From Lentisphaerota bacterium (GTDB lineage: Bacteria; Verrucomicrobiota; Lentisphaeria; Oligosphaerales; JABHEG01), in assembly GCA_018676675.1 (NCBI GenBank), contig JABHEG010000372.1, positions 1 to 52,571 of the forward strand: a DNA stretch of 52,571 nucleotides, given 5' to 3'. The position numbers and the translations under genes are program-made. The stretch's first letter is position 1. The number at the start of each line of letters is the position of its first letter. Shown piece by piece: positions 1-8,595 of the stretch. Under the pieces are notes generated by a model. It was not told the origin of the DNA and searched no databases. It saw nothing but the letters and a program-made list of their open reading frames with translations.

Positions 1-398
1 GTAGGGCTTGCCGGAGTTGCGTTGCTTCGGTGGAATCACCAGATGCCGCCTCGACTCCTATGCAGCGGATGGCCTCCGATCGCCGGCTCTTCTGGAGGCC
101 GGTTTTCCCAAACCGGTGCCTTCGACGCGATCCGAGAGGAAGCCGGTCAGGGATGACCGGAGCTCCAACATGCTGCTTGTCTCCCCACGATCGTCGCCGT
201 CCTAGTAACGAAATTCGTTCGTAGTCAGCAACGTAGGGCTTGCCGGAGTTGCGTTGCTTCGGTGGAATCACCAGATGCCGCCTCGACTCCTATGCAGCGG
301 ATGGCCTCCGATCGCCAGTCTTCTGGAGGCCGGTTTTCCCAAACCGGTGCCTTCGACACAATCCGAGAGGAAGCCGGTCAGGGATGACCGGAGCTCCA
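1..398. repeat. Tandem pair of about 166-bp hairpin repeats
   Basis: Two near-identical direct copies lie at 1-167 and 233-398, about 231-232 bases apart, differing by a few substitutions and one indel. Copy 1 may be cut by the window edge. Each copy can fold into three hairpins. In copy 1 these are GGCCTCC (71-77) with GGAGGCC (94-100), CCGGTTT (99-105) with AAACCGG (110-116) around a TCCC loop, and CCGGTCA (143-149) with TGACCGG (154-160) around a GGGA loop. The first two share two bases, so they may exclude one another. A diverged copy of the left part recurs at 10062-10121. I see no gene in 1-410. Copy 2 ends 12 bases before the stop codon (411) of the minus-strand hydrolase, so it could also act as its transcription end; that is inference. 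Confidence 0.85.
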
Positions 399-410
399 GC
401 CGACACAGCG

Positions 411-2564
411 TCAATCGCCCCTCTCGGACCGAGCCGACACCAGCCGAACAGACTCGACCGCAAATCGGCCGGTAGGGACGATGTCAGTCTTTCTGAAATC
501 TCCGGGGTCAATGCGCAATTGCTGCAACCATCCACACCAATGGCGATGTCCGGTCATGTCCACCCGGTAGGTGACCATGCCTCTTTCGGAAGGAGCCATG
601 TCAAAACTGACGCTGTTCCCTCGGAACGTGTCATCAGCCGATGTCCGAAAGTAAACTCGTCCCTCGGTCAGCGGAGTGCCATTGCGGAGGCGGATCTCCA
701 CGACCGGGGTGTGAGTTACATTGACGTTCAGTCCGGCAGGAGAGAGCAGAATCGGGTCCGGACCAGTGATCGTCCCCACCAGGCACCCATCTCTGAGCTT
801 AAGGTCACTGATGCCCAATTCCACGTCCCAGCCCTGAAGTCCCTTCCCGAAATGCCATTCTGCCGTCGTCACCATCGGCAAGATGGTCCCCCCGGCTTTG
901 TGTTGCAGCACTAACAGCCAGTCTTGCGCATCAGGTGGCACGGGCAACGAGAGGCGTTCTCCCGGAACACTCACCGGCTCGGTTGCAGTGTTTTCTCCCG
1001 TGCGGGGGTTGGTCCAGCGACCGCTATAGACAGCTCCTTTGCAGCGGGTCGCCAGCAATTGCAGCTCTGAAGGGCGATCAGCCGCTTCCGGGAACCACAG
1101 GGCGAATGTCTGAGCCCGGTCGCTCTTGACCAGGATGCGATGGTCTCCGAGGCAAGCCCCCGGCAGCGGCTCGAGCCGCCACCAATCGACGGATTCATAG
1201 AACGACCGCAGATGCTGCAGTTGCCGTCCCCCCGGCAGAATCAGCCCCTCATCCCACGTCAACACCGCCCCCCACCGCGAGGTAGGCCCCGGTTGGTCCT
1301 TCGACACCACACCACCGTACAACCCCTGAGCACCGTAGCTGAAGCCGAAGCTGCCAGTCTGGATCGCACTGTACGCCGATGCCCGGATGCAGCTCGCATC
1401 AGCGGAGAAGGAATCGCGAAGGAAGCCCTCGTAGTTCTGCTCGCTCTGGACAAACGGCTTAGCTGCTGTCTTGAAATAAATATCCCAATAGTAGCTCGGG
1501 CGAACACGCGTGAAGTGTCCTGCCTGAAGCAAGGTGAAATCGTGCCAAGGCTCTGACCAGGCACGCCGATTGTCACGCCCGTGGGCCCAGGGATGTACCG
1601 ACATCGCCCGATCGTAGGGATCGTGAGCTTTGATGAACGCGCCCAGCTCCACGAAACGCTCATCGAGGTCTTTGCCCTTCGTGCTGGGTGTCATCACGTT
1701 GTACTCCTGGGTTATGAGAAACGTGATGGGATAGGCCCCGTACCTGGCCAGGACATAATGCCACAGCCGTTCATGGTTCTCGTACGTATACGTGTTGAGT
1801 GACCAGCCGCCGTAGAAGCCGATGATCCCCAGCAATCCGGAGCGCGCGGCGTAGGCGTAGTACCGGTCCACGGCATTCCAGTAAGCAGCCACATCAGCGC
1901 TCGCGGACTGGACGGCCTGGAAGGCATTCACGCCGCCGCCTGTTCCCAGCGATCGGAAACCATGGGCCTGGAAGACCGTGTAGTTCTGGGCAACGCGCGT
2001 ATCGACCAGGCGATGGAACGTCTCGATGGAGACCTTCGCCGAAGGGCACGTCCACCACGTGTCGGCGAGCCAGAAGAATGGCGTCCCATCCGTGTACGTC
2101 AGATATCGCCCGTTTGGGCTGACCTTGAGAAATCCCCCGTGTTCCGCCAACCCGTGCCCCTCCGCGACAGCAACATCGAGGGCGCCGTGCTTCCCGTGCA
2201 GGCCAAGGTCAGCCGTATTGCTGCACGTTGTCGCGTAGGTCCAGCGGCCGGTCACTGTCGGCGTAAAGCGCACCTTCCAGGAATCACCGCCAGCCCAAAA
2301 GCCCGGAATGCGGACGGTCTCTCCCGCGGGACCGCGGAACTCCGCGTGAAAACGGCTGGTCCGGTAATCGAATGGATCGGCGTAGCGGGCAGAAGCAGTG
2401 AAGGCAAGCTCCGTCACCTGCCACTGGACGCCGACTGAAGGCTGGGTGGCCCCGACTTCCTGCCCCCGGGCCTCACACTGAGCGAAAGCCAGGGAGATCA
2501 ACACGGCAAGCAGGATGAGGGCTAACGACGTTCGGGATGGGAGTACAGCCATCGATTGTTTCAT
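411..2564 (-). CDS. Secreted DUF5060/DUF4038 (apiosidase-like) glycoside hydrolase
   Basis: 717 residues. The start is placed at the ATG giving a signal peptide (MKQSMAVLPSRTS, then a LALILLAVLISLAFA core); an ATG 14 codons upstream is possible but adds a poor leader. Domains: a DUF5060 beta-sandwich at about 48-125, a DUF4038-type TIM barrel at about 145-455 and a putative collagen-binding-like domain at about 475-555. A further beta-rich domain of about 150 residues (565-717), possibly carbohydrate-binding, is less usual. Two acidic residues fit a retaining clan-A-like pair: E287 in LITQEYN and E375 in VQSEQNYEG. The family includes apiosidases and other poorly characterised hydrolases; the substrate is unknown. 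It is the last gene of a minus-strand group, 201 bases after the GHL6-like gene, and probably exported to the periplasm or surface. Confidence 0.85.
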   Translation of the reverse strand: MKQSMAVLPSRTSLALILLAVLISLAFAQCEARGQEVGATQPSVGVQWQVTELAFTASARYADPFDYRTSRFHAEFRGPAGETVRIPGFWAGGDSWKVRFTPTVTGRWTYATTCSNTADLGLHGKHGALDVAVAEGHGLAEHGGFLKVSPNGRYLTYTDGTPFFWLADTWWTCPSAKVSIETFHRLVDTRVAQNYTVFQAHGFRSLGTGGGVNAFQAVQSASADVAAYWNAVDRYYAYAARSGLLGIIGFYGGWSLNTYTYENHERLWHYVLARYGAYPITFLITQEYNVMTPSTKGKDLDERFVELGAFIKAHDPYDRAMSVHPWAHGRDNRRAWSEPWHDFTLLQAGHFTRVRPSYYWDIYFKTAAKPFVQSEQNYEGFLRDSFSADASCIRASAYSAIQTGSFGFSYGAQGLYGGVVSKDQPGPTSRWGAVLTWDEGLILPGGRQLQHLRSFYESVDWWRLEPLPGACLGDHRILVKSDRAQTFALWFPEAADRPSELQLLATRCKGAVYSGRWTNPRTGENTATEPVSVPGERLSLPVPPDAQDWLLVLQHKAGGTILPMVTTAEWHFGKGLQGWDVELGISDLKLRDGCLVGTITGPDPILLSPAGLNVNVTHTPVVEIRLRNGTPLTEGRVYFRTSADDTFRGNSVSFDMAPSERGMVTYRVDMTGHRHWCGWLQQLRIDPGDFRKTDIVPTGRFAVESVRLVSARSERGD

Positions 2565-2765
2565 ATCAACATCCGTGTTGGTCGCTTCCTTGCACCAGCG
2601 GGTCACTCGGACTGGCGGGTCAGCCAGCTTAGGGAAAACGAGGAAATGCGGTAGTTGGGGGATCCGTCCTGGTTATTGCTGAGGACGAGGTGTGCAATCG
2701 GCTCGCATCAGGCAGCGAAGTCCCTCTGGCCGCAAAGGAACCCAGAAACAAGACAGAGGTGTGTC

Positions 2766-4871
2766 TCATGATTGGAGCACCACAAGTCGGTGTTGATGTA
2801 ACTCGCGGATGGTCACTGTTGAGGCCTGACCGCCCCGCCGAACCTCGATCAGTTCGGGCTCCAGCGGGGCTTCAGCCCGGGCCCAGTCGCCCGGGATGGA
2901 TATGCTGAAGTCAGCCAGCGTGGGCAGATCTTCAGGCCAATACGTGTCAGAACGATCCAGCCGTTCGTTGGTGAAGCGCAGCATGGCTGACGGCATCTGC
3001 AGCACATGCAGGGCCACGCGGTCTCCCTGCTGCCACGGCGCGATCACGACACTGGGCGGCGCATCGGTCTCGAAGGGACGCTGAACCCGCCCCCTCAGGA
3101 GCTCCCAGACCAACTCCCGTGAGCGAATGCCGGGCTGATCAGCATACCCAAGCGTTACCGCGTTACGGATCCAAATGGCTCGCCCACGACCGTGGTCTCT
3201 GGCGACAATGGCCACGCCGGTCACCGTTCCGTCGGGATCGGGGCGAATCAACCCCTGAGCTGACCAACGTTTCCCGACCGGGCCAGTGTGGTACGTGACC
3301 GTGGCCAGGACCTCGGCATCACCACTGACATCAACGGGCAGGCAGGCCCCCGCCCCGAGGAAGGCCCGGGGCAAAGAGCCCTCGCAGAGGAGTCCGCAGG
3401 GCTCGAGGATCGCCGGGGGAAGCGTTGCGGAGTGACGGTGGGCAACGCCAAAAAGCGAATCCAGAATCCCCTCTTCCCGAGAGTCTCCATCGAGGTCCAT
3501 GACGCCAAGCTCACCGATCGCCAGTAGCATTCCGCCACGCTGCACGTACTGGCGCAAGGCGGCTGCCCCCTCCTCGCTCAGACACTGAACATCCGGCAGC
3601 ACGATGGCTTGATAGCGCTGCAGTGTGTCGGCGTCGAGCATGTTGTCCAGGATGACGTCGCAAGGCAAATGGAGCCCGTTGAGAAGGTTGTGGGCACCGT
3701 GGACATGTCGCCACCCCTCGTAGGAGTTGCTGTAGGCGAAATCTTTGGTAGCCCCGGAGAGAACCAGCCCGATGCACCGCCATGGCTCGCCTCCGACGTA
3801 GGGTGCGAGCGGGGCGACTGCCTGGGTCATGCTGGTCAGACACTCACGCACGTCCCAGGGGGCAGCGCAAAGACCGAAGCTGTTGAAGCCCCCCGCCGTG
3901 GCGGAGGCCCGACAGAGAAATGTGACGGCTTCAGGGCCCGGTTCCGGGCTTGGCTGGATGGCATTCGACGTGCCGTCACAGAGGTAGTCCCAGATCTCGA
4001 CCGGAAGGTTGTCGTTGAGCGCCCGATGGTACTTGTGGTGAAGCAGCAGGTGGTTGTGGTGAGCCCCCACCTCGGTACTGATCATCGCCTTCATTGGGAG
4101 CCGCCAAAGTGGACACCCGGTTTCCCAACCGTGGCCCGGGCGATTGAAGTGGTTCAGGGCAATCAGCTTGTCGGGGTGTCTGGCCACGACGAACTCCGAG
4201 AGTTCTGCCCAGTAGCCCATGAAATCCTGGTAGCGCCAGTTCACATAGCGTCGGAAGGTCGCGTCCGACAGATCGATGGTCTCTGGGAAGCCCAGACCAG
4301 TTCCGCGGGCAAACGCGTCCCGGCAGTACTGACAGCAGCACCCGATGCGACGTTTGGCCGTGCTGACGCCGTAGAGCGTCGAGCCGTCGAACCAGATCCC
4401 GTCAAAGCCGAGCTTACCCACTACCTCCACGCAGTAGTTCTTGAGCAGGTCGCCATAGGGTGAGTTGTAACAGACAAACTGGTTCTCCCGTTCATCGCTC
4501 GTATCTCCGTCGTGGTCGAGCCAACGGTAACGCCATTCAGGCTTCTGAGCGGCCAACATCGGGGCCGTGCTGAGGTATTCCCAGGAGAGGATACTGATGC
4601 CGCGCCTGTGGCATTCGGATGTCAGCCATTTGAGGAGTTCATCGTCGGCGTCATCCCGGTACGGGAGGTACTCGCTGTGGAACAGAGGGTAAGACCCCTT
4701 GGCCGCCGCGGAGTACCACCACGCCTTGACACCGGCCTCCTCGAACACGTCCATCGCTCGCTCGAGCGTTTCTCGGTCGTCCAGCCCGTAGGTCGGACGC
4801 CACTCCACGCGGAATGGTGTCCATGGATAGCCGGAAGCAATCGTCCTGTCGGTCAACGTGTTGTCCATCAT
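2766..4871 (-). CDS. GHL6-like glycoside hydrolase with trimerization/GATase-like domain
   Basis: 701 residues with no signal peptide, so probably cytosolic. The start is the first of two adjacent ATG codons, with AGGGG about ten bases upstream; the open frame runs further up only through intergenic repeat sequence. The N-terminal 330 residues look like a TIM barrel. FDGIWFDGSTLY (about 156-167) carries a candidate catalytic Asp near 162, followed by a Cys-rich CCCQYCRDAF (about 178-187). A second domain from about 385 to 490 has the look of the beta-galactosidase trimerization (class I GATase-like) fold, with LVLSGATKDFAYS and VQRGGMLLAIG. The C-terminal 150 residues are beta-rich. The same plan recurs in the gene at 38219-40249. 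Families I compare it with are hypothetical glycosyl hydrolase 6 and GH42-type proteins; the specificity is unknown. Confidence 0.75.
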   Translation of the reverse strand: MMDNTLTDRTIASGYPWTPFRVEWRPTYGLDDRETLERAMDVFEEAGVKAWWYSAAAKGSYPLFHSEYLPYRDDADDELLKWLTSECHRRGISILSWEYLSTAPMLAAQKPEWRYRWLDHDGDTSDERENQFVCYNSPYGDLLKNYCVEVVGKLGFDGIWFDGSTLYGVSTAKRRIGCCCQYCRDAFARGTGLGFPETIDLSDATFRRYVNWRYQDFMGYWAELSEFVVARHPDKLIALNHFNRPGHGWETGCPLWRLPMKAMISTEVGAHHNHLLLHHKYHRALNDNLPVEIWDYLCDGTSNAIQPSPEPGPEAVTFLCRASATAGGFNSFGLCAAPWDVRECLTSMTQAVAPLAPYVGGEPWRCIGLVLSGATKDFAYSNSYEGWRHVHGAHNLLNGLHLPCDVILDNMLDADTLQRYQAIVLPDVQCLSEEGAAALRQYVQRGGMLLAIGELGVMDLDGDSREEGILDSLFGVAHRHSATLPPAILEPCGLLCEGSLPRAFLGAGACLPVDVSGDAEVLATVTYHTGPVGKRWSAQGLIRPDPDGTVTGVAIVARDHGRGRAIWIRNAVTLGYADQPGIRSRELVWELLRGRVQRPFETDAPPSVVIAPWQQGDRVALHVLQMPSAMLRFTNERLDRSDTYWPEDLPTLADFSISIPGDWARAEAPLEPELIEVRRGGQASTVTIRELHQHRLVVLQS

Positions 4872-5268
4872 GAGGTCGGCACCCCTATGTGTGTTCCTGA
4901 CGCTCGTTGTGACTACGCCGCTCTGCTCTGTCTTCAACGTGGGAGGGGCTGCCACGCCCCGATTGCTTCTGTCTTCAGTAAGAGTAATGCAGAATCGGCG
5001 GGTGGCACCGCCTCCCACATTGAGGCCAGGCCAACCTCGAGGGCTCACAATCGGCGGGTGGCACCGCCTCCCACATTGAGGCCAGGCCGGTTACGTCCCG
5101 TGACCGCGTCAAGACTGCGGAACGCGACCGCACGCGGGAGGACCGGCTCCTCCATGCGTTCTGGCGGCACTTCCGGTAGTACGCCGAACGGCCCTCCGGG
5201 CGGCACCCGAGGATGGCGGTCGGGGGCCGCCCGCCGTACAAGGTGAATAGCACCAGTCCCCCGCAACG
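4872..5268. repeat. Intergenic repeat cluster with inverted and direct 40-bp units
   Basis: This 397-base gap has no credible gene. An identical 40-bp unit occurs at 4993-5032 and 5049-5088 (starting AATCGGCGGGTGGCACCGCC), and an imperfect inverted copy lies at 4935-4964. The inverted copy could pair with 4993-5021 into a stem of nearly 30 bp around a loop of about 28 bases. A smaller hairpin, GGAGGA (5137-5142) with TCCTCC (5148-5153), follows, then a GTAC-bounded element at 5179-5239 described separately. The block sits between the stop of the 688-residue gene and the start of the GHL6-like gene, so it would be in any shared transcript. Confidence 0.85.
5179..5239 (-). repeat. GTAC-bounded imperfect palindrome (family B)
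   Basis: The 61-bp element begins and ends with GTAC and its ends are imperfect inverted repeats: GTACGCCGAACGGCCC on the left against GTACGGCGGGCGGCCCC read from the right on the other strand. Its reverse complement matches the two elements at 47380-47464 and 47473-47535, including the core GCCGCCCGGAGGGCCG. It lies 29 bases beyond the stop of the 688-residue gene. Confidence 0.75.
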
Positions 5269-7335
5269 CTACACCGGCTCCTCCAGGGAAGGCGTGTTCC
5301 TGTATCGTTCGAGGCCGATTGCCATGTCTGCACGGCAGCCCGGCTCGATGCGCAGCTCGAACCACTTGCCGTTGATCGTGTGGCTTTCCCCCTCCAAGCG
5401 GAGGGTCGCGAAACGGTGTTCGCCATAGGCACCAGCCTGAATGATCAGACGGCGGCTCTGGTTTGGGTGGAGGTTGCACACACTCAACTCGATCCTGTCC
5501 CATTCGAGGCGAGTGACCAAAGCAGCCACGTCCGCCGGCAGACCGGGCCGCTTCTTCTCGGCATCGAAATGTCGTACAGCCACACTGGGCACGCCACCGT
5601 TGTATGTCGGCATGACGCCGCCCATGGTCAGATGCACCAGCGCCTCGGTGGTGACCGGATTGCGGTAGAGTAGGAAGGTCTGGTAATAGGAGTGGACGGT
5701 GGCTTCAGTCCAGCGCAGACCGTATTTCTCGCGGAGTTCGCAGGTGATGGTGCGCAAATCCGCCCACTCCTGATCACTGTCCGGAGCATAACCAATTCGG
5801 CCTGGTGCTTCGTCGAGCTCCGCCCGCAAGGCATCGGTCTGATCGTGCACCTGGCTCATGCTGTGGCGCAAGGCATCCATGGGGTAGTCGGGATAGCCAC
5901 CCGCCAGGTAATGCAGGTAGGCACTGTCCTGGCCCCCCTTGTACTTGCCCTTGACGGCCGATGGTGTGACCTGTTCCCACGCGGTCTGCCGCGAGAGTTG
6001 CCGTGCCAGCGACATGTCCCCAAGGCTGAAACTGTCCGCATAGAGGTGGGCCAGGTGCGCCGCATCTGGCGGTCTGAACTCGTACCAACCGTCTACCTGC
6101 TGTTTGCGGGTGTAACCCGCTTGATTGGTTACGCGATCGGGTCGGGTCATCGGCTCGCCGCTGCCTCCTCCGTATTCCAACACTGCGTCACTGTCAGTGT
6201 GTTTCTGGGGCAGCAGCACCACGCCGTCTTCACGCGTCACGGCATATGCGGACAAAGTGGTGAACTGGTCGCGTACCCAATCCAGTCGCCCCCGCTTCCC
6301 CGTCAACAGGCGCTCGTTTTCGCCGGCAACGATCATGGCGTCGGCGATGAACTGGAAACCATGCGGGAACACCCAGCCGTAATGACCGCCATACCAACGC
6401 CCATCCATGGTTTCGCCGACGATACCGTGCGGGCCGGCGTTGTCCGGCATAATCCCCTCGTTGTCCGCGCAACGCGCGCGCCAACCATCCGTGTAATCCA
6501 GGATCCACTCCCGGTAGCGTTCGTCACCAGTATACAGGTAGGCGTTGAGCGCCAGGCTGGTGGAGAGCAGGTTGGTGACCGTATCGGCGTGCGCCATGCG
6601 TTGACCGTACGCCTCTCCGTAGCGCCGGGCATTGTCGGGGGCGTCCAGGTCCAGAAGCGTGGCCACACCACGCACATCATGGAACGCCAAACCATAGGAA
6701 GTCATCCAGTTCTGCCGGGCGATCGGGTGCCTGAACTTCTCGTATGCGGGGCCGTTTGTGCCGAAATAGGAACTCCTGAAAACCCGATGGGTGGAGTCAT
6801 AGTTGGGTTCGAACCCCGCTGGATTCTCACCGACCAAATACTCCGCAATCTTGAGCGTGCGTCCTCGATTGGTGTCGTTCTTTGGGTTGGCCAAGTTCAG
6901 GTAATAGAGGAACATGGCCGCCTCGCCCTTATGCATCCAATCCAGGTCTGGGAACCACTCGTCCACAAGCAACGTATTGCGGCCGAGCGCCATGGCCCGG
7001 CCCTCGTCAATACCGAGTTTTGTCTTCCTGCAACGGGAGAACTGCTGCACCAGAGCGTCGTACTGGCGTTGAGCAAGGGTCAGGAAGCGTCGGTCCCCGC
7101 CGAGGATGTAGAACAGGGGCCAACTGGAGAAGCTCTCGAACGCGTTGTCCACCGCACCGTATGCATAGGTCTGGAAATCGCGAACCGATTCCGGCCAGAA
7201 GATCTCCCCCTCGGGGGTGAGGTAGTTGTCCAGGAGAATGTCCACGGACTCGTTTAGCAGCGCGATGAGTCGGCGCTCCAGCACGGCCCACTCCGGCACG
7301 GTTGAGGTCGGGGTCCGAGCAACAACGGTTTTCAT
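5269..7335 (-). CDS. Large protein of unknown family, probable alpha/alpha-toroid hydrolase
   Basis: 688 residues, no signal peptide, probably cytosolic. I do not recognise the family with confidence. The first 450 residues alternate amphipathic helices with aromatic and Gly-rich turns, for example MDGRWYGGHYGWVFPHG near 310-326 and ETTDGW-like helices at 255-290. That pattern suits an (alpha/alpha)6 barrel as in several glycosidase and lyase families. The C-terminal 170 residues look beta-rich, which would fit a toroid-plus-sandwich enzyme acting on unsaturated or substituted oligosaccharides. Its ATG overlaps the creatininase-family stop by four bases (ATGA, 7332-7335), so the two are probably translationally coupled. 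Function is inferred only from fold impression and neighbours. Confidence 0.6.
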   Translation of the reverse strand: MKTVVARTPTSTVPEWAVLERRLIALLNESVDILLDNYLTPEGEIFWPESVRDFQTYAYGAVDNAFESFSSWPLFYILGGDRRFLTLAQRQYDALVQQFSRCRKTKLGIDEGRAMALGRNTLLVDEWFPDLDWMHKGEAAMFLYYLNLANPKNDTNRGRTLKIAEYLVGENPAGFEPNYDSTHRVFRSSYFGTNGPAYEKFRHPIARQNWMTSYGLAFHDVRGVATLLDLDAPDNARRYGEAYGQRMAHADTVTNLLSTSLALNAYLYTGDERYREWILDYTDGWRARCADNEGIMPDNAGPHGIVGETMDGRWYGGHYGWVFPHGFQFIADAMIVAGENERLLTGKRGRLDWVRDQFTTLSAYAVTREDGVVLLPQKHTDSDAVLEYGGGSGEPMTRPDRVTNQAGYTRKQQVDGWYEFRPPDAAHLAHLYADSFSLGDMSLARQLSRQTAWEQVTPSAVKGKYKGGQDSAYLHYLAGGYPDYPMDALRHSMSQVHDQTDALRAELDEAPGRIGYAPDSDQEWADLRTITCELREKYGLRWTEATVHSYYQTFLLYRNPVTTEALVHLTMGGVMPTYNGGVPSVAVRHFDAEKKRPGLPADVAALVTRLEWDRIELSVCNLHPNQSRRLIIQAGAYGEHRFATLRLEGESHTINGKWFELRIEPGCRADMAIGLERYRNTPSLEEPV

Positions 7336-8096
7336 CCGTTACCTCGTTCGAGCTTCGCCATAACATCACGTGCCAGGCGCTCGGCCGTGTGCGCGATGTA
7401 CCATTCTCCGCGCGTCGCCGTTGCCCCCCTGGGATCGCCCACAGGCCCTACATCACTGAAAGCCAGAACGCCCTTCTCGAAGAATTCCTGGCGCTTCTCC
7501 GGTGTCACCCGCCCGGTGAAGCCGGGCCGAGCGGAGTCCATGCGGACATGCTGTGGAGCAAGATGGAGCATTTCGGACGTCTCACGGTCATCCGCGTGTC
7601 CTCCGTTCACGCCCTCGGGGAGCCCCAGTTCTGCCGTCAGAGTGTTCAGTTCCGCATTAGTCGGGACCTCGGGAGCCGCGATGACGCGAACAGAGGGATA
7701 CTGCGCGTCAAGCGTGTCTGCCATCCGGTCCAGTGTGGCAATATTGCCGCCATGGGACGCCATCAGGATGATGGTCCGGAATCCGTGTTGTGTGTAGCAG
7801 GCAACGTAATCCTCGACCAGCATTCGGAAGGTCTCCGGGCGCAGCGTCAGGGTGCCGGGCATCGCCATATGGTGCTCAGAGAGTCCCGGACGGATCGCGG
7901 GAGCCACAAGGGCGTGCTCCAGGCGTCGGGCAAGCTCACACGCCGCATTGACCCCCAGAAGCACATCGGTGAGTTCAGCCAGGTGATGGCCATGCTGCTC
8001 AATGGAGGCCACGGGAATCACAACCGTGTCCGTGCCGCTCGCCAACGCGTCGCGTACCTCCGGCCAGGTCATCTCCTCAAGCAGCAAGTTACTCAT
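7332..8096 (-). CDS. Creatininase-family amidohydrolase
   Basis: 254 residues, normal for the family. The start is the ATG at 8094-8096, with GGAG about seven bases upstream. The metal-site motifs are visible: IEQHGHHLAELTD (E33, H35, D44), MASHGGN (H115) and GHADDRETSEML (H167, E172). The family hydrolyses C-N or strained C-C bonds. Besides creatininase it contains mycofactocin-type peptidases and the 3-dehydro-scyllo-inosose hydrolases of inositol breakdown, so here a ring-opening or amide-hydrolysing step on a sugar-derived compound is at least as likely as creatinine use. It overlaps the RidA-like gene upstream (8093-8096) and the 688-residue gene downstream (7332-7335), each by ATGA. That points to one tightly coupled operon. 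Confidence 0.85.
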   Translation of the reverse strand: MSNLLLEEMTWPEVRDALASGTDTVVIPVASIEQHGHHLAELTDVLLGVNAACELARRLEHALVAPAIRPGLSEHHMAMPGTLTLRPETFRMLVEDYVACYTQHGFRTIILMASHGGNIATLDRMADTLDAQYPSVRVIAAPEVPTNAELNTLTAELGLPEGVNGGHADDRETSEMLHLAPQHVRMDSARPGFTGRVTPEKRQEFFEKGVLAFSDVGPVGDPRGATATRGEWYIAHTAERLARDVMAKLERGNG

Positions 8097-8560
8097 ACCA
8101 GCTCCACCAGCATTTCCACCTCGACGGGAATATTGCCCGGCAGGCTCCCGGCACCGATGGCCGAGCGCGCATGCACACCGATCTCCTCGCCAAAGACCTC
8201 GATCATCAGGTTCGAGAAACCGTTCATGACGGTTGGTTGCTGGGCGAAATCCGGCGTGGCATTGACGAACCCAAGTACCTTGACGATGTGCCGGACACGG
8301 TTCAGATCCCCGAGGCAAGCATGCATCTGAGCGAGCATGGTCATGCCAACGCTCCGTGCCGCTGCCATGCCGTAGTCGACGTCAACGTCTCGGCCAACCT
8401 TGCCCAAGTATAGAAAAGCCCCGTCGCGCTGCTCCGGCCCCATGCCGGAGAAATAGACGAGCTTCTCACCAAAGGGTCGTCCCGGCACGAATGCCCCCGA
8501 TGGCGGCGCCACAGGAGCAAGCTCCAAGCCCAGATCCCTGAGTCTCTGATACACGTCCAT
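8093..8560 (-). CDS. RidA/YjgF-family protein (long subtype)
   Basis: 155 residues, longer than classical RidA (about 130) and like the YjgF/chorismate-mutase-like putative endoribonuclease subgroup. LVYFSGMGPEQ and the C-terminal HARSAIGAGSLPGNIPVEVE segment carry the expected family core, including the Arg of the HARSAIG motif, which in RidA binds the substrate carboxylate. RidA proteins hydrolyse reactive enamines and imines; some relatives act in pathway-specific deaminations. The start ATG at 8558-8560 follows an AAGG stretch about ten bases upstream. It is 35 bases after the SGNH gene and overlaps the creatininase-family gene. A role in clearing an imine from amino-sugar or amide breakdown is inference. 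Confidence 0.85.
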   Translation of the reverse strand: MDVYQRLRDLGLELAPVAPPSGAFVPGRPFGEKLVYFSGMGPEQRDGAFLYLGKVGRDVDVDYGMAAARSVGMTMLAQMHACLGDLNRVRHIVKVLGFVNATPDFAQQPTVMNGFSNLMIEVFGEEIGVHARSAIGAGSLPGNIPVEVEMLVELV

Positions 8561-8595
8561 TCGATCACCTTGTCCTTCCTGTTGCCTGTATCCTG

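Noticed and set aside
4993..5088. Possible CRISPR array
   Set aside because: There are only two identical 40-bp units with a 16-base gap, plus an inverted relative, and no cas genes are near. The arrangement is that of interspersed hairpin repeats.
5692..7257. 521-codon open frame on the plus strand
   Set aside because: It lies wholly antisense to the 688-residue gene and has no ribosome site or domain. It results from the high GC content and codon bias of the real gene.
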